From NCBI RefSeq assembly GCF_039539345.1, contig NZ_BAABCY010000007.1:20026-84025 (forward strand): DNA of 64,000 nucleotides, given 5' to 3'. This document shows, in pieces, positions 1 through 9,070 of this stretch (position 1 is its first letter; each line of letters starts with the position of its first letter). Below the pieces are notes generated by a model that was not told where the DNA came from, ran no database searches, and saw only the letters and a program-made list of their open reading frames with translations. The position numbers and the translations under genes were made by a program. Origin of the DNA: Snuella lapsa. Its GTDB lineage: Bacteria; Bacteroidota; Bacteroidia; Flavobacteriales; Flavobacteriaceae.

Positions 1-1
1 C

Positions 2-250
2 TGTCTGGATGGAGAAAGTTGCGACGAAGCCAATCTACGGGGTGTCCTGGGTACATTAAGAAATGCATTGCCAGAAAAATCTTTAGTAAGTACCTATACC
101 TACGATCCTTTAATAGGCATTACCAGCATGACCGATCCCAGGGGCTATACCACCTATTACCTGTACGATGGCTTTAACCGTTTGGAATACGTTAAAGACA
201 ATCAGGGCAAGGTGCTTAGCGAAAACGAATACCATTATAAAGGCCAATAA
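2..250 (+). CDS. Rhs/YD-repeat protein, C-terminal end (partial)
   Basis: The reading frame is open to the left window edge and ends at a stop at 248-250, so only the last 82 codons are visible. The residues match YD/Rhs repeat consensus (DPRGYTTYYLYDGFNRLEYV). The protein ends soon after a repeat (NEYHYKGQ) with no hyperconserved Rhs core or toxin tip. This is typical of flavobacterial proteins that end in a YD-repeat stretch rather than in a toxin. It is followed 20 bp later by a small secreted protein. The TTG at 68 is an internal codon, not a start. Function cannot be stated beyond surface or secreted repeat protein. Confidence 0.75.
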   Translation, partial: CLDGESCDEANLRGVLGTLRNALPEKSLVSTYTYDPLIGITSMTDPRGYTTYYLYDGFNRLEYVKDNQGKVLSENEYHYKGQ

Positions 251-270
251 TTAAAAACCAACACAACAAG

Positions 271-723
271 ATGAAAACGATACAAACCCTGGCACTGCTA
301 TTTGTGCTTAGCATAACTTCCATACAAAACCTTACCGCCCAGACGGTCGAAGCACAACTTACAGGCAACTGGAAGCTGGATTACACCGCTACCTATAACC
401 ATACAAGTACAGCCATGCGTGCCAAATTGGATGCTTTACCGCTTGAAACACGCAGCAACATAACATCGGCTTACCGTAACCGGACAATGACCTTTAAAAC
501 GGATAACAGTTTTGTTATGACCCTTGCCGACGGCAGGAAGGTTACCGGTTCCTGGGCGCTTGACCAGGCCAATAGCCTTCTGGAGGTAACCACACCCAAT
601 GGCAAGGTATTTAACTATAAGATAAACAGCCTGGACAGTGCTCTGCTGGTTATTGTTCTTGAAGCCCAGAAAAGTGCCAATGCCCTGTTTCCTGAAATGC
701 ATTTTACCAAAATACAAAACTAA
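271..723 (+). CDS. Secreted lipocalin-like small protein
   Basis: 150 aa with a Sec signal peptide ending near TAQ (residue 24). The mature part has the pattern of a lipocalin-like beta-barrel domain: a GNWKLD strand near the start, a TMTFKTDNSFVM hairpin, GSWALD, and alternating hydrophobic strands to the end. It sits 20 bp after the YD-repeat fragment and 5 bp before the big Rhs gene, so it is probably co-transcribed with them. Proteins of this kind often accompany flavobacterial Rhs genes, but the ligand and role are unknown. The lipocalin assignment comes from pattern only. Confidence 0.6.
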   Translation: MKTIQTLALLFVLSITSIQNLTAQTVEAQLTGNWKLDYTATYNHTSTAMRAKLDALPLETRSNITSAYRNRTMTFKTDNSFVMTLADGRKVTGSWALDQANSLLEVTTPNGKVFNYKINSLDSALLVIVLEAQKSANALFPEMHFTKIQN

Positions 724-728
724 AAACC

Positions 729-3700
729 ATGAGAAAGACAAACACCTATATACATACACTACTGGTTACCGCATGCTTTCTTTTAACCCTTAACCTGTGG
801 TCGCAAACCTATTATATTAGCGGCCCCACATCGGTAAGTTCGGGTCCCACATATACCTATACCGTCATGGACCCTACTTATAACGGGATCTCGGGTATTA
901 ACTGGAACAACACTTACGGAACCATTTCGCCAGCTTCGGGGAACAGTGCAAACGCCACTTTTTATAATGGCAGTTCTGCCACGATCGCTGCAGACGTTTA
1001 CGATAACATGTTTAATTACCACCTGGCAACCCTTGCTGTGTCCATTAGTTCCGGTGCCCCGTCGACACCCCCGGCACCGACCATCCAGAGTACCAACTGC
1101 GGGAATACGGTTCTGGCCAGGAGCACACCGCCCAGTGGTGTGACCTATTACTGGCAAAGCAGTAGCAGTGGCACCAGTACCTCCAACTCTGCCAGTACCA
1201 TTACCAAGACCAGTAGCGGCACCCAATACCTCAGGGCCCGCAACAGTGGCGGTACCTGGAGTACTTCCTCCAGCAGCAAGGCCTATACCGTTACCCAGCC
1301 CACCATCTGGTACCAGGACCAGGACGGCGATGGGCTTGGCGACCCTGCCAATACGCAATCGGCCTGTAGCCAACCAGCGGGATATGTGTCCAATAACAGC
1401 GACCAGTGCCCCACACAGGCGGGAAGCTCGGGGCACAACGGCTGTCCACTTAGCGACGAGAACTACGTCTATTCCATAAACTATCAGGAGGCCTATACCG
1501 AAGCCCAGTTGGTATCTGCTCCCAACAGCGACAAAATAGAAGCGGTTACCTATTTTGATGGCCTGGGCAGGCCCATGCAAAGCGTGGGTATCCGAGCCGG
1601 AGCTGATAAATTAAGGAATAACCTCATTAATTGGGAGGACAACTGGACCCTCGGCAGTGGTTCGGCACCATTCTTTGATCAAAATGGGGCGACCTCAGAG
1701 AACGAACGGGTAATGGGAACAGATGCCTATGGCAATACCTCCATGCTCTGGCGCTGTGGCAACGATAGCAGTAGTAATGGAGATGGAGGATGGAACTCCA
1801 AATATATGTCCGTAGACCACACCGTGGGTTACAGGTATACCGTATGGGTCAAACGTACCGTGTCGCAAAACGGAACGACCTATCACGGTACCCATAATGT
1901 GGCCAACCTTAGTGGTACGTCACAATCGAACCCCTACTTTTGGTCTGGCGACACCCCACAGTTAAACACCTGGTACCTGATAGTAGGCATCATTCACCCC
2001 AGCAATTATGCCGGTGCCGATACCGGGGTTAGCGGCGTATACGATACCAATGGGACCAAGGTGTTGGATGGCAACGAATTTAAGTGGTTGTCCTCTACGG
2101 TCACATCAAACTTCAGGAGTTATCTCTACTACAGCACCGATGTTAATGTCCGGCAGTATTTTTACGACCCCATCGTGCAACGCCTCGATGGCAACGAAGC
2201 CTCCATCACAGATATTATAGAAGGGCATATAGGTAAGGACATTATTACCCATACGGGCTATGACACCTATGGCCGACAGGATGAAGAGTATTTGCCCTAT
2301 ACTGCCAGTAGTAACGGTGGGTTATATCGCAGCAGTGCCGAAAGTGCTACCAAATCCTTTTATGATGCAGCTCAATATGAGGCCGATTTTCCTGGGATGA
2401 GCACCGCCACCATCAATCCGTATTCTGAAAAGCACTTCGAGGCCTCGCCGTTAAACCGTGTCCTGGAGCAAGGCGCCCCGGGCAAAGACTGGCTGGTCAA
2501 CAAAACAAGCGATACCGACCGTACTATTAAATTTGATTACCAGACCAATACCGCCAGCGAGGTGCGCTTCTATATGGTGAGCCTGAGTTTTACCAACAAT
2601 ACCTATACGCCCACGCTTACAGGGGGCAGCACCTATTATGCCGCCAAGGAGCTTTATAAGACCGTGACCAAGGACGAGAACTGGACCAGTGGCACCAACC
2701 ATACCACCGAGGAGTTCAAGGACAAAAAGGGACGGGTAGTGTTAAAGCGCAGCTATAATAATGGGGCACATGACACTTATTATGTATACGATAAATTTGG
2801 GAACCTCACCTATGTATTGCCTCCCAAGGTGGTGCACGACGGTAGTATCTCTGCCACCGAACTTGACGAGCTGTGCTACCAGTACAAGTACGACCACCGC
2901 AACCGCCTGGTGGAAAAGAAAATCCCCGGTAAAGGCTGGGAGTATATTGTCTATAACAAATTGGATCAACCGGTACTTACACAAGATGCCAATCAGCGTG
3001 TGCCTGCCACAGACCAATGGCTCTTTACCAAGTACGATGCCCTTGGCAGGGTGGCCTATACGGGGCTGATTAACAATAACAGCAGCCGTACCAGCCTGCA
3101 AAGTACCGTTGATGGCATTGCTACGCCCTGGGTAACCAAACTGGGCTCGGCAACGAGCATAGCTGGCACTACCATCTACTATAACAACGGTGCCTATCCG
3201 ACCAGTATTGCCGAAATACATACCATTAACTATTACGACAACTATACCTTCGATAAGGTTTCCGGGAACTCCGAGTCCTCCTATGGGATTACCCCCATTA
3301 CCAACGTTAAGGGACTGGCCACAGGCAGTAAGGTGAGGGTATTGACAACCAACGAGTGGATTACCTCGGTAACCTATTACAACGCTAAGGCACAGCCCAT
3401 TTACGTGTACAGCTTTAACGATTACCTAAACACCACCGATAAGGTAAAAAGCAAATTGGACTTCACAGGTAAAGTGGAAGAGACTACAACGACCCACGCC
3501 CGAACCAGCTTTAGTACGGTAACCACCGTTGATACTTTTACCTACGATCACATGGGGCGCTTGCTCTCTCAAAAACAGAAGATCAACAGCCTGGCGGACG
3601 AGCAGATCGTACAGAACAGTTACGACGACCTGGGACAGCTTATTAGCAAAGGGGTTGGTGGTAAGGCCACCCAGGGCAGATTACAAAATGTAGACTACAG

Positions 3701-5456
3701 TTATAATGTAAGGGGTTGGTTAAAACAAATTAACAACCCGGGAAGTCTGGGGAATGACCTCTTTGGGTTTAAGATCAACTATAACTCTACCGAAATGGGA
3801 GTTTCTGGTGTAGCTGCACTGTATAACGGGAACATAAGTGAGACTATATGGCGCTCGGCTAACACCGGATCCTATGGCAACAGAAAGAGGGGTTATGCTT
3901 ATCAGTACGATGCCCTAAACCGTATAACTGCAGGGCAATTTAGACGGGCAAACAGTGCAGGTGCCAGTTTTAACGAGGACACCAACAGTTATAATGTAAC
4001 TGGTATACAATATGATAAGAACGGGAATATAGAATTCTTAAATAGACGAGGCGTTGTAAACAGTTCTAATAGCATTGGTGATATGGATAAGTTGGCATAC
4101 GATTATTTTCCGAATACCAATAGGTTACGATCGATTGACGAGCTAAGTGGGGGTAATACGACCTATGGGTTTAAAGACGGTAGTACCGCATCCCAAGAGT
4201 ATTATTACGATACCAATGGCAACATGCTGTCCGATGACAATAAGAAGATAACCAGCATCTTGTACAACCACTTGAACTTGCCGACCGAGGTAAAATTTGA
4301 GAACAACAGCAACAAAAGGGTCACTTATGTCTATGATGCTGCAGGCATAAAGTTGAAAAAATCGGTATACAACAACAGTAGTACGCCAACGACTACCACG
4401 GACTATGCATCGGGCTATGTCTATGAGAACAACGTATTGCAGTTCTTTAACCATCCCGAAGGTTACGTTGACGTGGCAGGTGGCTATAAGTACGTGTACC
4501 AATTTAAGGATCACTTGGGAAATATTAGGCTCTCTTATATGGACGATGACAATAGTGGTAGCGTGGACAGTTCCGAGATCATCAAGGAATCGAATTACTA
4601 TCCATTCGGGTTAAGGCATTTGGGGTACAATAGCAATGTGTCATCATTCGGCAACAGCGTGGCCAAGCGGTATATGTTCGGTGGCAAGGAATATCAGGAC
4701 GACAATGTTGGCGGCAATTACCTGAATTGGTACGATATTACGGCACGTAACTATGACCCTGCATTGGGTAGGTGGATGAACTTAGACCCGTTGGCGGAGC
4801 AGATGAGAAGGCATAGCCCTTATAATTATGCGTTTAATAATCCAATAAGTTTTATTGACCCAGATGGAATGGCACCATACTGGATTAATAATGGTGATGG
4901 CACATGGACAGCAGAAGCTGGTGATAGTGCTTCCACATTGGCAGAAGACGCAAATATATCTTTTGAACAAGCCAAAAAAATAATGGCTAGCACTAAGAAA
5001 GAAAATTCTTCTTTGGGTAATATGGGAACATATATTGATCCAAAGGATGGTGTAGAGAAATCAGCTGTAGATGAAGGCGATGTTGTTGTCGTTGGAGAAA
5101 TAGAATCACATGATGCTGGAGATATTAGAATAGTTTCTGATGATGCTGATGTTGAAGAAAGTGACCTTAGTAATTTTAACACTGGAGAAATTGAGAAGGA
5201 CAGGACTAATGAAAAAAAATTAGAATTAATATTAGAAGTCTCTAGGTTGATTACGCCTGACCCATTGGATATTATTCTAAGAGGAGCAGGAGATATTACA
5301 GCACCTAAATCAAGTCGTAGTAATACAAGAACGACTAGTCCAGCACCTTCTACAAAACAACAACAAACACAACAACAAACACAACAACAAACACAAATAC
5401 AAAAACAAGCAAGAAGAAAAGCAAAAAAGACTCTTAAGACAGGAAAGAGACAATAG
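729..5456 (+). CDS. Rhs repeat-associated core protein with DUF6443 and variable C-terminal tip
   Basis: 1575 aa. Order of parts: signal peptide (about 1-26), Ig/PKD-like N-terminal strands, an acidic DQDGDG calcium-binding type stretch (about 198-245), a DUF6443 region (YFDGLGRPMQSV near 277), many YD repeats, then the Rhs core (DHLGNIRLSYMDDD, YYPFGL, NWYDITARNYDPALGRW, RRHSPYNYAFNNP) ending at DPDGMAP near residue 1379. The remaining roughly 195 residues are the variable tip: a LysM-like stretch (TWTAEAGDSASTLAED), an acidic linker, then a Gln/Thr and Lys-rich tail. DNA becomes visibly AT-richer exactly at the tip, the usual sign of tip exchange. A terminator follows. Expected role: contact-dependent toxin carrier or surface Rhs protein. 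The toxic activity of this tip is not recognisable. Confidence 0.9.
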   Translation: MRKTNTYIHTLLVTACFLLTLNLWSQTYYISGPTSVSSGPTYTYTVMDPTYNGISGINWNNTYGTISPASGNSANATFYNGSSATIAADVYDNMFNYHLATLAVSISSGAPSTPPAPTIQSTNCGNTVLARSTPPSGVTYYWQSSSSGTSTSNSASTITKTSSGTQYLRARNSGGTWSTSSSSKAYTVTQPTIWYQDQDGDGLGDPANTQSACSQPAGYVSNNSDQCPTQAGSSGHNGCPLSDENYVYSINYQEAYTEAQLVSAPNSDKIEAVTYFDGLGRPMQSVGIRAGADKLRNNLINWEDNWTLGSGSAPFFDQNGATSENERVMGTDAYGNTSMLWRCGNDSSSNGDGGWNSKYMSVDHTVGYRYTVWVKRTVSQNGTTYHGTHNVANLSGTSQSNPYFWSGDTPQLNTWYLIVGIIHPSNYAGADTGVSGVYDTNGTKVLDGNEFKWLSSTVTSNFRSYLYYSTDVNVRQYFYDPIVQRLDGNEASITDIIEGHIGKDIITHTGYDTYGRQDEEYLPYTASSNGGLYRSSAESATKSFYDAAQYEADFPGMSTATINPYSEKHFEASPLNRVLEQGAPGKDWLVNKTSDTDRTIKFDYQTNTASEVRFYMVSLSFTNNTYTPTLTGGSTYYAAKELYKTVTKDENWTSGTNHTTEEFKDKKGRVVLKRSYNNGAHDTYYVYDKFGNLTYVLPPKVVHDGSISATELDELCYQYKYDHRNRLVEKKIPGKGWEYIVYNKLDQPVLTQDANQRVPATDQWLFTKYDALGRVAYTGLINNNSSRTSLQSTVDGIATPWVTKLGSATSIAGTTIYYNNGAYPTSIAEIHTINYYDNYTFDKVSGNSESSYGITPITNVKGLATGSKVRVLTTNEWITSVTYYNAKAQPIYVYSFNDYLNTTDKVKSKLDFTGKVEETTTTHARTSFSTVTTVDTFTYDHMGRLLSQKQKINSLADEQIVQNSYDDLGQLISKGVGGKATQGRLQNVDYSYNVRGWLKQINNPGSLGNDLFGFKINYNSTEMGVSGVAALYNGNISETIWRSANTGSYGNRKRGYAYQYDALNRITAGQFRRANSAGASFNEDTNSYNVTGIQYDKNGNIEFLNRRGVVNSSNSIGDMDKLAYDYFPNTNRLRSIDELSGGNTTYGFKDGSTASQEYYYDTNGNMLSDDNKKITSILYNHLNLPTEVKFENNSNKRVTYVYDAAGIKLKKSVYNNSSTPTTTTDYASGYVYENNVLQFFNHPEGYVDVAGGYKYVYQFKDHLGNIRLSYMDDDNSGSVDSSEIIKESNYYPFGLRHLGYNSNVSSFGNSVAKRYMFGGKEYQDDNVGGNYLNWYDITARNYDPALGRWMNLDPLAEQMRRHSPYNYAFNNPISFIDPDGMAPYWINNGDGTWTAEAGDSASTLAEDANISFEQAKKIMASTKKENSSLGNMGTYIDPKDGVEKSAVDEGDVVVVGEIESHDAGDIRIVSDDADVEESDLSNFNTGEIEKDRTNEKKLELILEVSRLITPDPLDIILRGAGDITAPKSSRSNTRTTSPAPSTKQQQTQQQTQQQTQIQKQARRKAKKTLKTGKRQ
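5357..5392 (+). repeat. Three perfect 12-bp tandem repeats coding a Gln/Thr run
   Basis: ACAACAACAAAC occurs three times in a row without mismatch inside the Rhs tip and encodes the QQQT repeats. It is a possible slippage site that keeps frame, since the unit is 12 bp. Confidence 0.85.
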
Positions 5457-5476
5457 ATATCATTAAATAGTCTAGT

Positions 5477-5513
5477 AAAAATACTGTATCGTTTAATATG
5501 ATGCAGTATTTTT
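5477..5513 (+). terminator. Rho-independent terminator after the Rhs gene
   Basis: A 10-bp A-rich stem AAAAATACTG / CAGTATTTTT plus an inner ATC/GAT pair closes a 9-nt loop and is followed by more T. It lies 20 bp after the Rhs stop and separates it from the DUF2927-like gene. Confidence 0.75.
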
Positions 5514-5544
5514 GTTATGTAGTCTATTAATTTCGAACTAAAAG

Positions 5545-6297
5545 GTGCATAATAAGAAAACAATTGTATCATTAATTATTTCAATAGCTTTTTTATTGGG
5601 GAGCTTTTTATATCTTAGGAAAAGAGAAATAAATTATACTCCAACGGCATATGAAAAAGAGCTAATTAGTTATTTTAAAGAGATAGCCTTACACTCTGAA
5701 TATGACGACAACCCTAATAAAGTAATCAAGTGGGCAGAACCAATGGCACTTTATATAGTAAAAGAAGAAGAGTTTAAGCCTCAAATGTCCTTTGTAAAAA
5801 AGACTATAAACGAAATAAACCTATTAGCAACTGATGGATTTAAAATAGTATTAACCGATAATCCTTTAAAGAGTAATTGTATTCTTTATTTGTGTAAAAA
5901 AAATAAAGTTGCTGAATTAGACCAATATTTTTACGAAATGCTAAACGATGGTATAGATTATGACATTTCTGGTCTTGCATATTCTGAGTTTGCAACAAAT
6001 ACAAATATCATAGACAAATCTTTAATTTTCATAAATTCTGAATACTCTTTGAGTGTTCAAGAATCTACAATACTAGAAGAAATAACACAAAGTTTAGGCT
6101 TAGCGTTTGATTCTAAAGTATACCCAAACAGTATTTTTTATAAAGATAAATCTAAACAAAAAAATAGAGTAAGGGAATATTTACAATTAGATAAAGACGT
6201 TATTAGATTATTATACCATCCCAAAATGAAGCCTGCACTAGATTCATTTGAAGTAAATAGAGTAATTAAAAGAATATTGAAATCAGAAAAGGATTGA
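5545..6297 (+). CDS. DUF2927-like membrane-anchored protein
   Basis: 250 aa from a GTG start (no in-frame ATG upstream before the terminator). Residues 4-23 form an N-terminal membrane anchor or uncleaved signal. The C-terminal half matches the DUF2927 pattern: LEEITQSLGL followed by an NSIFY motif and then LDKDVIRLLYHPKMKPALD. DUF2927 proteins are exported and of unknown activity. The conserved E..Q.LGL element has been likened to a protease-like site, but that is not established. It stands where an immunity gene for the preceding Rhs tip would be, and is AT-rich like the tip. Immunity is inference only. Confidence 0.6.
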   Translation: MHNKKTIVSLIISIAFLLGSFLYLRKREINYTPTAYEKELISYFKEIALHSEYDDNPNKVIKWAEPMALYIVKEEEFKPQMSFVKKTINEINLLATDGFKIVLTDNPLKSNCILYLCKKNKVAELDQYFYEMLNDGIDYDISGLAYSEFATNTNIIDKSLIFINSEYSLSVQESTILEEITQSLGLAFDSKVYPNSIFYKDKSKQKNRVREYLQLDKDVIRLLYHPKMKPALDSFEVNRVIKRILKSEKD

Positions 6298-6343
6298 ATT
6301 TAGAACTTGACTATGCTTATTTTCTATAATAGTCTTTAGTTTT

Positions 6344-6592
6344 TTAACTGTCCCTTTGTTGTTGTTTGATCAACAGGAAGCTTAGAATTATAATAATACT
6401 TATTCCGATTACTAATAATCCATATTTAAATAACCCTGTGAGGATAAATGCAGCAAATCCTTTATAGCGAAATTTATTCGCTTCTTCAACGAGCTCAGGT
6501 ATTATGTTAGAATTCTCCAAAAAGAAATAGCAGACAATACAGAATAAACCAATTATGTATAGTCTAACTATTTTTAAATTCTTTTTATTCAT
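6344..6592 (-). CDS. Small two-helix membrane protein
   Basis: 82 aa from ATG at 6592. A longer reading from TTG at 6619 would add nine residues, but the ATG is preferred. Two hydrophobic helices are evident (LYIIGLFCIVCYFFL and YGLLVIGISIIIILSFLLI) with a short polar middle and a KQQQRDS tail. It is convergent with the DUF2927-like gene. No family is recognised. The position in an Rhs tip neighbourhood allows an immunity role, but nothing in the sequence proves it. Confidence 0.5.
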   Translation of the reverse strand: MNKKNLKIVRLYIIGLFCIVCYFFLENSNIIPELVEEANKFRYKGFAAFILTGLFKYGLLVIGISIIIILSFLLIKQQQRDS

Positions 6593-6799
6593 TAGTTTTT
6601 CTTCAATATACTGCGACAATCTGGCTCTTATGTTAAACTAGCCAAACTTAATAAGCATTAAAAATAGTGAATTTTGGTGATGCGGTGAATTAAGAGCATG
6701 TAAAAAAAATAAACGCATAAATAATCCATTCTATATCACACACACCATAAAAGGTCTAGGTCTAAATTAGTTAACCAATTAATTACTTAAAACATAAAG

Positions 6800-6826
6800 C
6801 AGGTATATTTCTATACCTGTTTTTCT
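6800..6826 (+). terminator. Hairpin with T-tract (terminator-like)
   Basis: Perfect 8-bp stem CAGGTATA / TATACCTG around loop TTTC, followed by TTTTT. A nearly identical hairpin (AACAGGTATAC stem) occurs at 14264-14289, after the second Rhs tip cassette. Confidence 0.65.
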
Positions 6827-7025
6827 TATGTTTTAGAGAGTAAAAACTCAGAAAATGCCATTTTGTAACTTACTGACAATCAGTAAACTAATTTTTTGCA
6901 TGTGCAATTTTTGTAATTTTCTAATAATCAAGTATTTGAGTTGAAAAAGGTTGCTATAGTGCAACCTAGGAGTACATGTTATATAGGGCGTACTTTAATA
7001 ACTTTAATTTGTGATGGTTTTAGGC
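6827..7025. other. Noncoding left flank of the dual-recombinase unit
   Basis: AT-rich stretch with no credible ORF. It contains a perfect 7-bp inverted repeat AGGTTGC-TATAGT-GCAACCT at 6948-6967. It is the likely left border zone of the mobile unit. No direct repeat matching the right border near 12200 was found by eye. Confidence 0.4.
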
Positions 7026-7358
7026 TTACGAAGAGTATGCTTTTTTGGTCTTATGGTAACTTATAGCCATATCTATTAAGTCGTAAATTTTGGCTTTTTC
7101 TTCGTTAGTAAAACTCTCAATGTCCTTAATTTTTTGCAGTAGTTCCTTGTCCATTATTATATCATCCCCGCCAATCAGGAAATCAATAGTAACACCAAGC
7201 GCATCTGCTATGGCCTTAGCTGTATCAATTGAAGGCTTAATCTCGTTACGCTCGTAACGTCCAATGATAGGTGCAGACGTACCAACTTTTTTAGCAAGTT
7301 CATCCTGCGACCACTTTAGTCGCTTCCTTAAAGACAATATACGTTCTCCAAAAGTCAT
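7026..7358 (-). CDS. XRE-family helix-turn-helix repressor
   Basis: 110 aa. The N-terminal HTH_3 domain (residues 4-60) has the usual pattern LRKRLKWSQDELAKKVGTS, YERNEIKPS and IADALGVTIDFLIG. The C-terminal 45 residues are charged and helical, probably for dimerisation. It is transcribed divergently from the ATPase and recombinase genes, with a 12-bp perfect palindrome (7473-7484) next to a promoter element between them. This is the arrangement of a phage-like or transposon-like repressor that controls its own element. The target site is inferred. Confidence 0.88.
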   Translation of the reverse strand: MTFGERILSLRKRLKWSQDELAKKVGTSAPIIGRYERNEIKPSIDTAKAIADALGVTIDFLIGGDDIIMDKELLQKIKDIESFTNEEKAKIYDLIDMAISYHKTKKAYSS

Positions 7359-7463
7359 ATAAAAGTATTGTAAATAACCTGTTTTAAGGGTTTAGAGCAA
7401 ATGTAAGTCACTTATTAGTGTTAAACAAGTCAAATAAATGTTGTTTTGTTAGAACCTATTTAT

Positions 7464-7471
7464 TAGTTTTG
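7464..7471 (+). promoter_or_regulatory. Bacteroidota -7 element (TAGTTTTG)
   Basis: Matches TAnnTTTG and lies 34 bp before the ATG at 7505. A TTG/TTTTG run at 7441-7448 could serve as the -33 element. It supports 7505 as the start of the ATPase gene rather than the TTG-type codon at 7418, which lies upstream of the promoter. Confidence 0.55.
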
Positions 7472-7472
7472 T

Positions 7473-7484
7473 TACCAATTGGTA
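7473..7484. promoter_or_regulatory. Candidate XRE operator palindrome
   Basis: TACCAATTGGTA is a perfect 12-bp palindrome starting two bases after the -7 element in the divergent region between the XRE gene and the ATPase gene. A bound dimer here would block transcription of the recombinase operon. Confidence 0.45.
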
Positions 7485-7504
7485 CTAAAAAATATTTTTT
7501 AACA

Positions 7505-9070
7505 ATGCTCAACACATCCAACCCGAACAACTACGAGTACACCACCAAACATTTAGAAGTCCACATTTTAGGGGGCATCAAGACCACAAAGCTCGAAACC
7601 CTACGCATCACATTAAGTGTGCAGAAACCCAAACAGCATAATGTGTTACGCCATAGCATTGACCTGTACAACGACAACCAAGTAGAAAAGTTGGTGCGTA
7701 AAATAGCAGAACGCCTCGAAATAGGAACAAGTATAGCACGTAGAACGGTACAGGATTTAACGAAGGAACTTGAAAATTACCGTTTTGTATTGTTGGAGCA
7801 ATCGCAAGTTACAGCCACAGGAAAACAACTAACGGCTACGGAAATAAAAAAGGCGGAAGCGTTTTTAAAATCTAAAGACCTATTGAGCAAAACAAACGAG
7901 CTTATTGGCAAAAGCGGCGTTATAGGCGAAACCACCAACAGGATTTTAATGTACCTGATATTTACGAGCAGAAAAACCAATAACCCATTACATTGCATCA
8001 GCTTGGGAAGTTCCGGAGTTGGTAAGACACATTTACAAAGTAAGGTTGCAGAACTCATCCCGGAAGAAGACAAAGTAGAAATAACCGTTTTAAGTGCCAA
8101 TGCCTTTTATTACTTCAACCGCACAGAACTACAACACAAACTTATTTTAATAGAAGATTTAGACGGCGCAGAATCCGTACTCTATCCACTCAGGGAGCTA
8201 CAATCCAAAAAGCGTATCACAAAAACCGTGGTACATAAAGATACCAAAGGCACAACCAAAACCATACACCTAACGGTCGAGGGGCCTGTAAGTGTAGCAG
8301 GATGCACCACACAGGAAAGCATTTATGAAGATAATAGCAACCGTAGTTTTTTACTGTACATAGATGAAAGCACAGAACAAGACCAACGCATAATGAACTA
8401 CCAGCGGAGAGCCTCCGCAGGCAAGATAGACAAGCAAGGTCAAACGGATGCCGTACAATTACTGCAAAATGTACAACGATGCCTAAAGACGGTTACCATC
8501 ATAAATCCTTATGCAGAATACTTGGAACTCCCACAAAGTGTGTTTAAACCACGGAGAACCAACAGCCATTATTTACAGTTCATTGAAGCCATTACTTTTT
8601 ACAAGCAATACCAACGAGAAAAGAAATATGACGAGCAAACAGGCGAGGAATATATCGAAACCACCATCGAAGATATAGAAGAAGCCAACCAACTTATTAT
8701 AGAAGTGTTATTGCGAAAATCCGATACCATTACAGGAGCTTGCAGAAACCATTTAGAAAACTTGAAACAGTATTTAAAAGAGAACAATCAAACAACCTTT
8801 ACCAACTCTGAAATCCGCAGACGGTTACGCATCAAGGAAACGACCTTAAGGCGGTACAACAAACAGTTGTTGGAAGAGAATTATATACAAAGAGTAAAAT
8901 CTAAAACTAAGAGTTACTGTTTTGAAATCGTGGACGTGGACGAATACAGCAACCTCAAAGAGCAGATAAACAGCGCATTGCAAAACTGTATCACACAGAT
9001 AGAACTCGCCATATCGCCACAAAGTCACCACGGGCAAAATGGCGAGGTTAAAACAAAGAAAGCCAGTTGA
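7505..9070 (+). CDS. P-loop ATPase of a mobile element (primase/helicase-associated type)
   Basis: 521 aa from ATG at 7505. The promoter element just upstream rules against the longer reading from 7418. The Walker A motif GSSGVGKTH lies near residues 165-173, and a Walker B-like HKLILIEDLDG follows about 45 residues later. A C-terminal winged-helix-like part is suggested by SEIRRRLRIKETTLRRYNKQL. The central part resembles the ATPase half of CHC2/primase-type proteins carried by Bacteroidota elements, but no zinc finger or Toprim is present. It overlaps the first recombinase by 32 bp, so the two are translationally coupled. Probable role: DNA remodelling for transposition or replication of the unit. 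The exact activity is unknown. Confidence 0.65.
   Translation: MLNTSNPNNYEYTTKHLEVHILGGIKTTKLETLRITLSVQKPKQHNVLRHSIDLYNDNQVEKLVRKIAERLEIGTSIARRTVQDLTKELENYRFVLLEQSQVTATGKQLTATEIKKAEAFLKSKDLLSKTNELIGKSGVIGETTNRILMYLIFTSRKTNNPLHCISLGSSGVGKTHLQSKVAELIPEEDKVEITVLSANAFYYFNRTELQHKLILIEDLDGAESVLYPLRELQSKKRITKTVVHKDTKGTTKTIHLTVEGPVSVAGCTTQESIYEDNSNRSFLLYIDESTEQDQRIMNYQRRASAGKIDKQGQTDAVQLLQNVQRCLKTVTIINPYAEYLELPQSVFKPRRTNSHYLQFIEAITFYKQYQREKKYDEQTGEEYIETTIEDIEEANQLIIEVLLRKSDTITGACRNHLENLKQYLKENNQTTFTNSEIRRRLRIKETTLRRYNKQLLEENYIQRVKSKTKSYCFEIVDVDEYSNLKEQINSALQNCITQIELAISPQSHHGQNGEVKTKKAS

Noticed and set aside
783..1580. 265-codon minus-strand ORF inside the Rhs gene
   Set aside because: A shadow of the high-GC plus-strand Rhs frame; low-complexity Gly/Ala/Val composition.
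7418..7504. N-terminal extension of the ATPase gene
   Set aside because: The promoter element and palindrome at 7464-7484 lie inside it, and the extra residues are not protein-like.
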